Notes under the pieces: generated by a model
Database searches by the model: none
What the model was told of the DNA's origin: nothing
Seen by the model: the letters and a program-made list of their open reading frames with translations, nothing else
Origin: Chitinophaga pinensis
GTDB taxonomy: Bacteria; Bacteroidota; Bacteroidia; Chitinophagales; Chitinophagaceae
Reading direction: 5' to 3'
DNA length: 64,000 nucleotides
Assembly: GCA_945878115.1 (NCBI GenBank)
Contig: CAMDVD010000008.1
Location: 1 to 64,000 of the forward strand
Translations under genes and position numbers: made by a program
Part shown: positions 19,056 to 27,786 of the stretch, in pieces
How positions within the stretch are numbered: position 1 is the first letter of the stretch
Layout of the letters: each line of letters starts with the position of its first letter

Positions 19056-21440
19056 TTATTTCACCCCAAAAGGAATAAGCAATTTCACACTCATATTTCG
19101 TCCCATATCAAATACGCCTAAACGGCCGGTACTAAAATTTTCGGGTACATATTTTAGTCGGCTTAAATGGTTTTGATAGGCAGTATTCAATACATTATTT
19201 ACAGCAATATGTAATGAACAGGATGTATGTTTTTTATACAAAATAGAACTACCAATTCCAACATTTAATAAAGAGTAACCTTTGCTTGCCGTTTCTGTTT
19301 GGTAGGCAGAGAAGATATTTTTTTGTGCTGCAAAAATATTCCATTCGGCTTTTGCATAAGCATCTTTTAGTTTGTGATTGATGGTTTTAAAATTCCAACG
19401 AACATCTACATTCCAAAGCAGTGGCGGTATAGATGGTAAGTAATGTAAACTGTCGCCTGTAAAAGTAGTAATGCCACGTACATAGCTAATCGTGTTTTCG
19501 ATATGCAAGCCGTCCAACGGATGTGGATGGATGTCCATAGAAAATTCAGCGCCCGTAAGTATAGCATCGGTTTTGTCGTAATAAAATGCACTTAGTTTAT
19601 TGTCGTTATTTTCTGTTGGAATAGAATCATTGCCAATGGCATTTTTTAGTTTGCGAATGAAAATAAAATCATGAATATAATTGGCAAATACATTGGCAGT
19701 GATAGACACATGACTTCCATCATACTGGTAACCTAAATCGGCTTCAAAACTATTTTCGGAAGTACTGTTTGCATTGCCATATTCATAGCGCAAAGTACCT
19801 TCATGTACGCCATTGAGTGAAAGCTCGGCAATATTCGGATTACGAAAACCTTTACCCAAATTGAATCTAAAAGTATGATTGGCATTGGCTGCATAAGCAA
19901 GACCGATGCTCGCAGATACACCAATATAATTTTCAGATATTGGCTTAAATAAGTTGTAATTATTTATCCATTTTTCGTCGGCATGTAAGGATTGAAAGTC
20001 AATACGAGCACCCGCATTGAAAGTTAGCTTTTCGCTGATTTCTTTTTTGCCATACAGAAAAATGCCGCTACTGAATAAAGTATAATCCGGTATTAAAAAT
20101 TCAATACCTGTATTTTTATTTTGTTGTTGCATACCACCAATGCCCAGGCTGATATTCCATTTATGCATAAGAGGAAAATGATATTTGATGTCGTAAGAAA
20201 ATGTATGTAAATCCAAATCAAGACCAGCTTGCGTAGGCTTCAGTTCATCACCAAACTCACTTCTTCGGCTATTTTGAAAACCTAATATAATTTGCAGCAA
20301 GGCATCATGTCGTAAATTAAATGCATTATCTAGAACCACTTTCGTATGTATAATATGTTGATGCGGCGTTGCATTTGTATAGCTTTTAAAATCTGCGCTA
20401 TTAGCAAGTTCTTCGCTTGAAGTGCTATCATTTAGTTTCACTAATTTAATAAAATTTCCAAGAGAATCTCTATCGCCTTCTACCAAGCCAAGGGTTTGAT
20501 TAAATGAACTTATACTTAGATGCGTGTGCCCCCATTTTTTGGAAAAACCTATACGAGCATACAAATCATTTTCTTTAAATCGAGAATTAAATACATAGCC
20601 ATCGTATTTATTTTGATAGTCGCTAGCTTGCTTGTGTGTAGCTCCAATATTCCAAATAAAACCATGCTGGTTGCCAGCAATATGACCACCTATATTTATC
20701 ATTCTATTATTGCTTTGGTAGTTGGCATTTATTTTTCCAGAAATAGAATTTGCGGCAGCAATACTTGGCGATTGAATATTGATAACGCCAGCTATACCAT
20801 CGCTACCATATAACAGGGAAGCAGGACCTTTTAGTACTTCAATTCTGCCCGCAGTATTTTCGTCTACTTCAATACCATGCTCATCGCCCCATTGCTGACC
20901 CTCTTGCCGAATACCATTGCTCATCACTATTATTCTGTTATAGCCCAAGCCACGAATAATGGGTTTTGAAATAGCAGGCCCAGTGTTTATACTACTTACC
21001 CCAGCCACTTTAGCTACAGCTTGTATAAGATTGGTATTGGCTTGTTCCACTAAGTCTTCCGTATGAATGACATTGACAGGAAGCGATGATTTTTTGATGG
21101 CAGTAGCTTTGCTTTGACCAGTTATAATCACTTCCTTTTGTTCAATAACCGATGTAGAAAGTACGATATTGTACAGGGTAGATCCTTGAATATTTATTTC
21201 TTTTAAAAAAGTTTGATAACCAATATAATGGCATTCTATTAAGTGTTTGCCAGTAGCGGTAGTATTGATTTCATAAGCACCGTCTATATTACTCACTGCC
21301 CCTATTTTTAAATCAGGTATGGAAATAGTAGCACCAATAATTGGGTTGCCTTGTTGATCGTGAACGCTGCCATGTAGGCTGTTTTGCGCCATGGCTTGCA
21401 TGGATATGCAGTATATAATCGTAAACAGAATTTGTTTCAT
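19056..21440 (-). CDS. TonB-dependent outer-membrane receptor, probable metal uptake
   Basis: This 794-residue protein has a signal peptide (1-18), a carboxypeptidase-regulatory-like beta domain (about 20-105: GNPIIGATISIPDLKIGAVSNIDG), a plug domain (110-235) and a barrel to the C-terminus (KLLIPFGVK). The plug has PIIRGLGYNRIIVMSNGIR followed by EGQQWGDEHGIEVDE and VLKGPASLLYGSDGIAGVIN, a pattern I associate with Bacteroidota receptors related to ZnuD-like metal receptors. The upstream His-rich gene (132-nt gap) supports metal, perhaps zinc or copper, but the substrate is inferred. The 3' 58 nt are duplicated at 18251-18308 across the toxin-antitoxin genes. Confidence 0.9.
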   Translation of the reverse strand: MKQILFTIIYCISMQAMAQNSLHGSVHDQQGNPIIGATISIPDLKIGAVSNIDGAYEINTTATGKHLIECHYIGYQTFLKEINIQGSTLYNIVLSTSVIEQKEVIITGQSKATAIKKSSLPVNVIHTEDLVEQANTNLIQAVAKVAGVSSINTGPAISKPIIRGLGYNRIIVMSNGIRQEGQQWGDEHGIEVDENTAGRIEVLKGPASLLYGSDGIAGVINIQSPSIAAANSISGKINANYQSNNRMINIGGHIAGNQHGFIWNIGATHKQASDYQNKYDGYVFNSRFKENDLYARIGFSKKWGHTHLSISSFNQTLGLVEGDRDSLGNFIKLVKLNDSTSSEELANSADFKSYTNATPHQHIIHTKVVLDNAFNLRHDALLQIILGFQNSRRSEFGDELKPTQAGLDLDLHTFSYDIKYHFPLMHKWNISLGIGGMQQQNKNTGIEFLIPDYTLFSSGIFLYGKKEISEKLTFNAGARIDFQSLHADEKWINNYNLFKPISENYIGVSASIGLAYAANANHTFRFNLGKGFRNPNIAELSLNGVHEGTLRYEYGNANSTSENSFEADLGYQYDGSHVSITANVFANYIHDFIFIRKLKNAIGNDSIPTENNDNKLSAFYYDKTDAILTGAEFSMDIHPHPLDGLHIENTISYVRGITTFTGDSLHYLPSIPPLLWNVDVRWNFKTINHKLKDAYAKAEWNIFAAQKNIFSAYQTETASKGYSLLNVGIGSSILYKKHTSCSLHIAVNNVLNTAYQNHLSRLKYVPENFSTGRLGVFDMGRNMSVKLLIPFGVK

Positions 21441-21572
21441 GTGTTTAATTTTTTTGAAAAATGAAATAATACCAGTAGCATATATTTTTTTAACCTAAAA
21501 AATTCGCTACGGTATAAACAGAAGCCATAAGGATAGCTATGTTCTGTAATAAAATACAGGATAAAAAAAGGA

Positions 21573-21914
21573 TTATGAAAAAACGGGAGGTCCTCGAAGC
21601 GCAGTTATACTGGCATTATTTGCGGGCAAAAACGGGGTACTATATGTTGAAATAGTTTTTGAAAAATAAATGCCAATAGGTTTAGCTGTAAAGCAAACTA
21701 AGGAATAAGAAATAAAATGTTGCTCTTGTTCGTATTTCAATAATTCGCAATGGTGGTGCTCTTTATCAATTTGCAATCCATCCTTTACATTCAAATGCAC
21801 ATGCACCGTATCATGGTGATGCATAAAACCATGGTAAATTTCTTTAGGTATGATGTATAAAGTAAAAATACACAGCAAACAAAAAGACAGGATATTACGT
21901 AAACGAGGGGTCAT
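21573..21914 (-). CDS. His-rich small membrane-anchored protein
   Basis: The 113-residue protein has an N-terminal hydrophobic segment (9-24) and then HGFMHHHDTVHVHLN (29-43) and KEHHHCEL (52-59), a clear candidate metal-binding stretch. The C-terminal part is weakly hydrophobic. It lies upstream of the TonB receptor in the same direction, and similar small His-rich proteins precede such receptors in other Bacteroidota. It may bind metal in the periplasm or sense it. No enzymatic motif is present. Confidence 0.7.
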   Translation of the reverse strand: MTPRLRNILSFCLLCIFTLYIIPKEIYHGFMHHHDTVHVHLNVKDGLQIDKEHHHCELLKYEQEQHFISYSLVCFTAKPIGIYFSKTISTYSTPFLPANNASITALRGPPVFS

Positions 21915-22276
21915 TGAGGAAGCAAATATAAATGTAATTTCTTTGGCCTGTCATTCAATTATTAAGATATATAGTGGTTAATAAACAAGGAGTAATAGAG
22001 TTTAGGAAATGATATGTCTTCATGTAAATGAATTTTATAAAAACTTTAATCAGTTTCATGGCATCTTCATTTTTCCACAGAAGGAGTAAAATGACGGTGT
22101 ATATACTAAAAATAATAGACAATCAACTATATATAAACAAGTTATTCATATTAAATGATTTTATATAGAAAATTATTTCTATTTTAGCGCTGTTGAAAAA
22201 AATGAGCAAAATTCTTAAACTAAAACTTAAAAATTTCACTGTTGTTTCATTTTAAAACACGTGATACATTAAGCCC
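21915..22276. other. Divergent spacer before the exopolysaccharide-like operon
   Basis: I see no gene in these 362 bp. TATTTTAG near 22181 is a poor match to a -7 box and may serve the HEAT gene at 22277. Nothing else stands out. Confidence 0.35.
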
Positions 22277-23419
22277 ATGAGACTTTTATCTTTTATAGAC
22301 TTTTTATATTCATACTACGCTCGTGTAACGTCTTTTCCGCTTATTATACAAATTTGTATCATATTCATATTTGGATGTATCTTGTTGTTTTCTTTGTTTT
22401 TATCCTTGATGTCCTTTATACGTGTAAAATATAATAGACAGCAATACTTGGAAGATAAATATATACCGATCATTGATGAACTTATTTTGAAATATTTATT
22501 TGAAAGCACGAGGGAATATACACTAGTAGAGATATATGATGATTTTTATCAAAGCTTGGGTAACCTTAAAAAGGAAAACTTGAATTTGATTATCCAAAGG
22601 CTTATTCAGTGTAAAAGGAATTTTGACCTTTCATTTAATGAACCATTTAATAGATTGATGACTGCATTAGGGATAGAAGGACATATTGAAAAGAAATTTA
22701 ACTTTTCGAATTCCTATGAAAAAATGAAGGGTATTCAAGAATTATCTTCATTGGCAATCACTGCGGCGGAATCCAATATATTCCCATTTACCTATAGTGG
22801 TAATTTCAATATCAGAAAGGAAGCACGTAACTCCTATTTACGTTTAAGTAAAAATGATCCATTTAAATTTTTTGAAGAAACCACTGAAGAATTGAATGCT
22901 TGGGATCAAATTAATTTATTGAAACATTTGGCGAATTTTGAAAATAAAACAATTCCCAATTTCAGTAAATGAATATCTTATTCTACGAATGATTCAGTAG
23001 TTCAATTTTCGATTCGTATGTGTTCGTATTTTAAACAACATGAAAGTATACCCGCATTGACAAAATTTTTAGCAACGTCTAAACATGTGCTTCGGGCCGA
23101 TGCAATCAAGGCATTGGGTGAACTAAAAGCGATAGAAACGGAAGGATTGTTAAAAGACATGTATATCAATCAACCTGATATTTGTCAATCCGCTATTGTG
23201 GTAGCCATTGGGGAATTTAGAACAGGTAAATCATTACAGTTTTTAAAAGATGCATTTGATTCGGCGATTAACTCGGAGGTAAAGAAAATTGCCGCAACTG
23301 CTTTATACAATTATGGTATGGATGGAAAGTTAGCTTTTCAAGAAATTATGATTAACAGTGATATTTTTTCTGCATTGATTTTGCAACATATTGCAAACCC
23401 ATTAATAAAATTCAAGTAG
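22277..23419 (+). pseudogene. HEAT-repeat membrane protein gene split by an in-frame TGA
   Basis: ATG 22277 opens a frame that continues to the TAG at 23417-23419, interrupted only by TGA at 22970-22972 (codon 232). The first part has a transmembrane segment (about 20-50) and helical repeats; after the TGA the frame reads ISYSTNDSVVQFSIRM and then clear HEAT units (LRADAIKALGEL, QSAIVVAIGEF, VKKIAATALYNYG). A Trp codon TGG at this place would give NFSKWISYS, which fits the repeat. A 133-residue restart at ATG 23018 is possible, so two half-proteins could be made. It is the first gene of the operon: the glycosyltransferase starts 4 nt later. A sequencing error or recent nonsense mutation are both possible. 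Confidence 0.8.
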
Positions 23420-23423
23420 AAAA

Positions 23424-24866
23424 ATGATAGATCAAATCAGAACCTTCTATGAGTATTTCATTTTTTTCTATGCAACATCACTGTTTCTTAGCTATATTAT
23501 TTTGGCTGTTTTGTCTTTCATCGCCATTTCAAAATATAAAGGTTATAATTCAGATCTAGATGATAATACTTTAATGGCATCGCCGCTAACACCTGGTATA
23601 TCAGTGGTTGCGCCTGCGTTCAATGAAGGGGTTACTATCATATCCAATGTACGTTCGTTGTTGACCTTAAATTATCCGTTATTCGAAGTAATCATTATCA
23701 ATGATGGTAGTAAAGACGATACCTTGCAAAAGTTGATTGATGAATTTCAATTGGTAGAAACGGAATTTGCCTACAATGAGAAAATCAAAACCAAACCAGT
23801 AAAAAGAATTTTTAAATCTATTAATCCGGCGTTTAATATCTTAACCGTCGTAGATAAAGAAAATGGTGGTACAAAAGCGGATGCCTCTAATGCAGGTATA
23901 AATGCGTCCTCATTTCCTTACTATTTATGTACAGATGTGGATTGTATTTTGGATAGAAATACTTTATTGAAATTGATTAAACCTATTTTAAATAGTACTA
24001 AAAAGGTAATTGCCGTAGGTGCCGTTTTGCGGATGTCTAATAGTTGTGATATTAATGAAGGAATAATCACTCGAGTACGTCCTCCACGAGGATTGATTGC
24101 TCGTTTTCAAGAAATGGAATATATCCGAGCTTATTTGCATAGTAAAATGGGCTGGTCACTTGTAAATTGTGTACCCAATATATCTGGTGGATTAGGTTTA
24201 TTTGATAAGGAAGTTTCTGTAAATGCAGGTGGATATGATCCGTTGTCGCATGCTGAGGATATGGATTTGATTACGCGGATGATTGCGTATATGATTAATA
24301 ATAATTCGAAATATGCTTTATCTTATATACCATTATCTTGTTGTTGGACGGAAGGGCCTCCCAACGTGCAAATATTGTATAGACAAAGAACGAGATGGGG
24401 ACGAGGATTGATGCAATTGTTTTTTGTACATCGAAAAATATTATTCAATCGAAAATATAAAAGACTAGGATTAGTGGTATTTCCTTATGCATTTGTATAT
24501 GAGTTATTGGCACCAATCATTGAGGCCTTGGGATGGATTTTCTTTATTTATCTTGTCATCACCAATCAAGTGAATTGGAGTATGGCAGTTATTATTCTTA
24601 TTTATTCGTATACATTTTCTGTCATGGTTTCTACTATGGTAATTTTATGGGATCAAATAACCTTCAAATATTATAAAACCTTTCGAGAGGTGATGTCATT
24701 GGTTTTACTTACTTTTTTAGAATCATTTATTTATCACCCGCTCATCATGTACTTTGCAATTCGAGGATATATTTCTTTCTTTACACAGAAAAAATTTCAG
24801 TGGGGCTCTATGACCCGCCAAGGATTTGAATCTAAAGATGCATTAACACCAAAAGTGACTGCCTAA
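23424..24866 (+). CDS. Processive family 2 glycosyltransferase
   Basis: The 480-residue inner-membrane enzyme has an N-terminal transmembrane segment (14-37), a cytoplasmic GT-A domain with PAFNEG (64-69), INDGSKDD (Asp94), the metal-binding TDVDC (Asp171/Asp173), the acceptor-base HAEDMD (Glu278/Asp279) and QRTRW (321-325, the QxxRW signature), then three C-terminal transmembrane segments. This is the plan of hyaluronan, poly-GlcNAc and cellulose synthase-like enzymes that make and export a polymer across the inner membrane. The sugar cannot be read from the sequence. It is packed between the HEAT gene (4 nt) and the TPR/YaiO gene (2 nt), which supplies a likely outer-membrane exit. Confidence 0.92.
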   Translation: MIDQIRTFYEYFIFFYATSLFLSYIILAVLSFIAISKYKGYNSDLDDNTLMASPLTPGISVVAPAFNEGVTIISNVRSLLTLNYPLFEVIIINDGSKDDTLQKLIDEFQLVETEFAYNEKIKTKPVKRIFKSINPAFNILTVVDKENGGTKADASNAGINASSFPYYLCTDVDCILDRNTLLKLIKPILNSTKKVIAVGAVLRMSNSCDINEGIITRVRPPRGLIARFQEMEYIRAYLHSKMGWSLVNCVPNISGGLGLFDKEVSVNAGGYDPLSHAEDMDLITRMIAYMINNNSKYALSYIPLSCCWTEGPPNVQILYRQRTRWGRGLMQLFFVHRKILFNRKYKRLGLVVFPYAFVYELLAPIIEALGWIFFIYLVITNQVNWSMAVIILIYSYTFSVMVSTMVILWDQITFKYYKTFREVMSLVLLTFLESFIYHPLIMYFAIRGYISFFTQKKFQWGSMTRQGFESKDALTPKVTA

Positions 24867-24868
24867 AT

Positions 24869-27766
24869 ATGAAGCAACCAAAAAAGTTATATATTCTAAG
24901 AGCTTTGTTCCTATTCATCTTGCTTATCGGTGTGTATGGCAGTGGAAATGCGCAGACTAAGAATTCGCAAAATTTATCTTCAGACGAGTATTTTCGTTTG
25001 GCAAAAATTGAAGCAAATCAAAAAGGAAATTATCCTTTAGCGGTAAGTTATTGTAAAAAAAGTTTGCAAAAATCGCCTGATAATATGGACGTTCATTTGC
25101 TTTTAGGTAAATGTTATTTAGAGATAGAAAATTATGATAGTGCGAGGTATGAATTAAAAAAGGTAGCAGATGCTTATCCGCATAGCGTGGACTCAAGGCA
25201 CTATTTAATTAATGTGGAGTATAAAACTGGAAGATATTCTAGTGCGATTTGTTATATCAATGAATTGTTGGAAGTTAGACCATATAGTAGAACACTTTGG
25301 TTGAAGAAGGTATCCATCTATAATGATATGGGTAATACGGTCGAAGCCAAAAGAGCATTAACCCGTTTGTTCAGTATTTATCCGACAGATACGATGGTTA
25401 AAAATGCGTATCAAGAATTGATATTGAATGAGGCGGCTAGGTATTACAAAAATGGAAATTTTACGAAGAGTAGTGAACTGTTGACTAAAGCATTGGAAGC
25501 AAATCCTAGAGATTTATTGACTTTACACCAACAAGTCAATAATTTTTTAAGTGCTGGTAAACGCTCTGATGCTATGGGTTTGATAGAATCTGGATTGTCT
25601 AATTTTCCTGGAGATCCGATTTTGATTGAGAAAAAAATAGGGGTACTTCAAGAAATGGGAAATTATCAGGATGCTTTGGCCTTTACGCAAGCCACCATGA
25701 AAAAATACCCAAGCGCTAAATTAAGAACACTAGCCAATGACTTGCAACTTCAGGCGGCAGAATTTTATATGAACAATGACCCTTATGTTTTGTATCAAAA
25801 AATATATGCTACCAATCCAGGTAATGAAGAAGCGTTCACGTATTTATTAAATAATTCTTTGACCAAAGGATATTATAGTGATGCTGAAGAATATATTAAA
25901 ATAGCGTTGAAGAGAAGTCCGAATAATAAAGTGGTATTGATGAAACAATTGACGCTTTTTGAATTGGAACACAAAACAGCAGAGGCAAATAAGGCGATTG
26001 AAAAATTAGTGACGATGTTCCCTTCGGATGGCGAGTTGCAAGATAAATATTCAACTATTTTACTCGCACAAGCGAAAGGTTATTTTCAAGATCAATTGTA
26101 TACACAAGCACAACCATTATTTGAAAAGTTAATGCGATTTCCGGATATGATATCTACGGCGAATGATTATTTATATTCTATTCAATTGGCGCAAAAAAAT
26201 TATAGTGCAGCTTTGATACTCATCAATAAACAAATAGCTCGTTATCCTCGTGATGAAAATTATGTTTTCAAAAAGGCTTCATTACTTGAAGAGATGGGTA
26301 AATATGACGATGCCATTGAAATTACAAATAGACTGACGAAAAAGAATCCTACGAATAGTTTATACAAACAATCTTTCATTTCGCAATCCATTCCTTATAT
26401 CAAACAACTCATGGAAGATGAGAAATATGATAGTGCCATGATAGTGATTGACAGGCTATTGGAAAATGATCCAACCAATTTATTGGCTTATAATTATGCC
26501 ATCAATGTACAATCTATCATTAAGGATTATAAAAATGGATTAGAGTATTGCGATCAGGCATTGCGTTATTATCCAGATTCAAGAGAAATAAAATTAAAGA
26601 AAGCTAGTTTGTTTAGTTCTCTTAATGATTATGATCAATCTGTAGGAACCTTTACGGAGTTAGAATCGCAGTATCCGTATAATGGAAAAATAAAAACTGC
26701 GTTAGCAGAAGAATTAGCTCGGGTTGCAAAGAATTATGAACGAGCGAATAACCAAGATTCGGCCATTTATTATTATGCCAAAGCCTATAATGTATCGCCT
26801 TTGGATACCTTTTCATTGTATCGCATGATCAATATACAATTGACGAATAAAAATTATGACCTTGCTTCTGCATTAATAGATTCAGGATTGGTGAAGTATC
26901 CAGATAATTCTTATTTGTATTATAAGAAAGGCGTTCTTTTAGAAATGCAAGAAAAATATGATTCGGCTGCTATTTTTCTAAAAAAGGGAGAACCGCAATA
27001 TGGCGATTCACCGAATTATTTAAATTATCTGGACTACCTTTTAGGCAAGTCGTATAAACATCAAGCAGGTATTAGTTTTATAAGAACTTATTATGATTCT
27101 TCTGTATTACGTTCTTCTATCGCGTCGTTTGAATACACTACCTACAAGCCAAAAAATACGTATACTTATCATTTCAATTATGCTGCAAGGCCAATAGGAA
27201 CTGGCGTACAACATGAAATGGATTGGATACATAAATATGAAAATAAGCGATATAGATTAGTCAATGTTGCAGTCGCCAATAAGTTTGTATTTCCTTATTT
27301 TAAACTTGGCGTTTCTTTTTATAAGAAAACAAAAAAATATGATATGCAGCGTGAGTTAGGTTTAAGATATGTATTACAAAAGGATAAAAATAGTTTGGTT
27401 TCGGTAGTGGGTGGTTTAGAAAAAGAATGGAATGATGTTTGGGTAAATGCGCGTGCTTTTGTGATGACCGACTTTAGTAATTTATACCAAACTATTACAC
27501 TGCAATCACGTTATTATTTTAATTTACGCAATGATTATATAATGGCAATGGGATCACTTGGTACACCACCTGAAGATAAAACATTAGATTTTCAAGTGAA
27601 TACTTTTTTACAATATGTGACCAGAATGGTAGGTGGCGGTTACCAACATGCAATCAAGCATAGAACTACCATAGGCATACAAGGGAATTGGTATAATTTC
27701 AAAATTGAAAAAACGAATTTTGTAAATCAGTACAATCTCTTTATCACATTACTGACTAAATTTTAA
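24869..27766 (+). CDS. TPR protein with C-terminal YaiO-like outer-membrane barrel
   Basis: This 965-residue protein has a signal peptide (1-29, ending GNAQ), then about 700 residues of tetratricopeptide repeats: LLGKCYLEIENYDSARYEL, LEEMGKYDDAIEITNRL and many similar pairs. The last ~220 residues form alternating beta strands of the YaiO type, ending LFITLLTKF with a terminal Phe. TPR plus barrel is the architecture of PgaA, BcsC and AlgK/AlgE-type polysaccharide exporters. With the synthase directly upstream, it is inferred to guide the polymer through the periplasm and outer membrane. The gap to the synthase is 2 nt. Confidence 0.88.
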   Translation: MKQPKKLYILRALFLFILLIGVYGSGNAQTKNSQNLSSDEYFRLAKIEANQKGNYPLAVSYCKKSLQKSPDNMDVHLLLGKCYLEIENYDSARYELKKVADAYPHSVDSRHYLINVEYKTGRYSSAICYINELLEVRPYSRTLWLKKVSIYNDMGNTVEAKRALTRLFSIYPTDTMVKNAYQELILNEAARYYKNGNFTKSSELLTKALEANPRDLLTLHQQVNNFLSAGKRSDAMGLIESGLSNFPGDPILIEKKIGVLQEMGNYQDALAFTQATMKKYPSAKLRTLANDLQLQAAEFYMNNDPYVLYQKIYATNPGNEEAFTYLLNNSLTKGYYSDAEEYIKIALKRSPNNKVVLMKQLTLFELEHKTAEANKAIEKLVTMFPSDGELQDKYSTILLAQAKGYFQDQLYTQAQPLFEKLMRFPDMISTANDYLYSIQLAQKNYSAALILINKQIARYPRDENYVFKKASLLEEMGKYDDAIEITNRLTKKNPTNSLYKQSFISQSIPYIKQLMEDEKYDSAMIVIDRLLENDPTNLLAYNYAINVQSIIKDYKNGLEYCDQALRYYPDSREIKLKKASLFSSLNDYDQSVGTFTELESQYPYNGKIKTALAEELARVAKNYERANNQDSAIYYYAKAYNVSPLDTFSLYRMINIQLTNKNYDLASALIDSGLVKYPDNSYLYYKKGVLLEMQEKYDSAAIFLKKGEPQYGDSPNYLNYLDYLLGKSYKHQAGISFIRTYYDSSVLRSSIASFEYTTYKPKNTYTYHFNYAARPIGTGVQHEMDWIHKYENKRYRLVNVAVANKFVFPYFKLGVSFYKKTKKYDMQRELGLRYVLQKDKNSLVSVVGGLEKEWNDVWVNARAFVMTDFSNLYQTITLQSRYYFNLRNDYIMAMGSLGTPPEDKTLDFQVNTFLQYVTRMVGGGYQHAIKHRTTIGIQGNWYNFKIEKTNFVNQYNLFITLLTKF

Positions 27767-27786
27767 TACACTAATTGAGAGTCATA

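Noticed and set aside
22277-23419. Genetic code with TGA = Trp
   Set aside because: TGA is used as the true stop of other genes (for example 36668-36670 and 45702-45704), so the code is standard.
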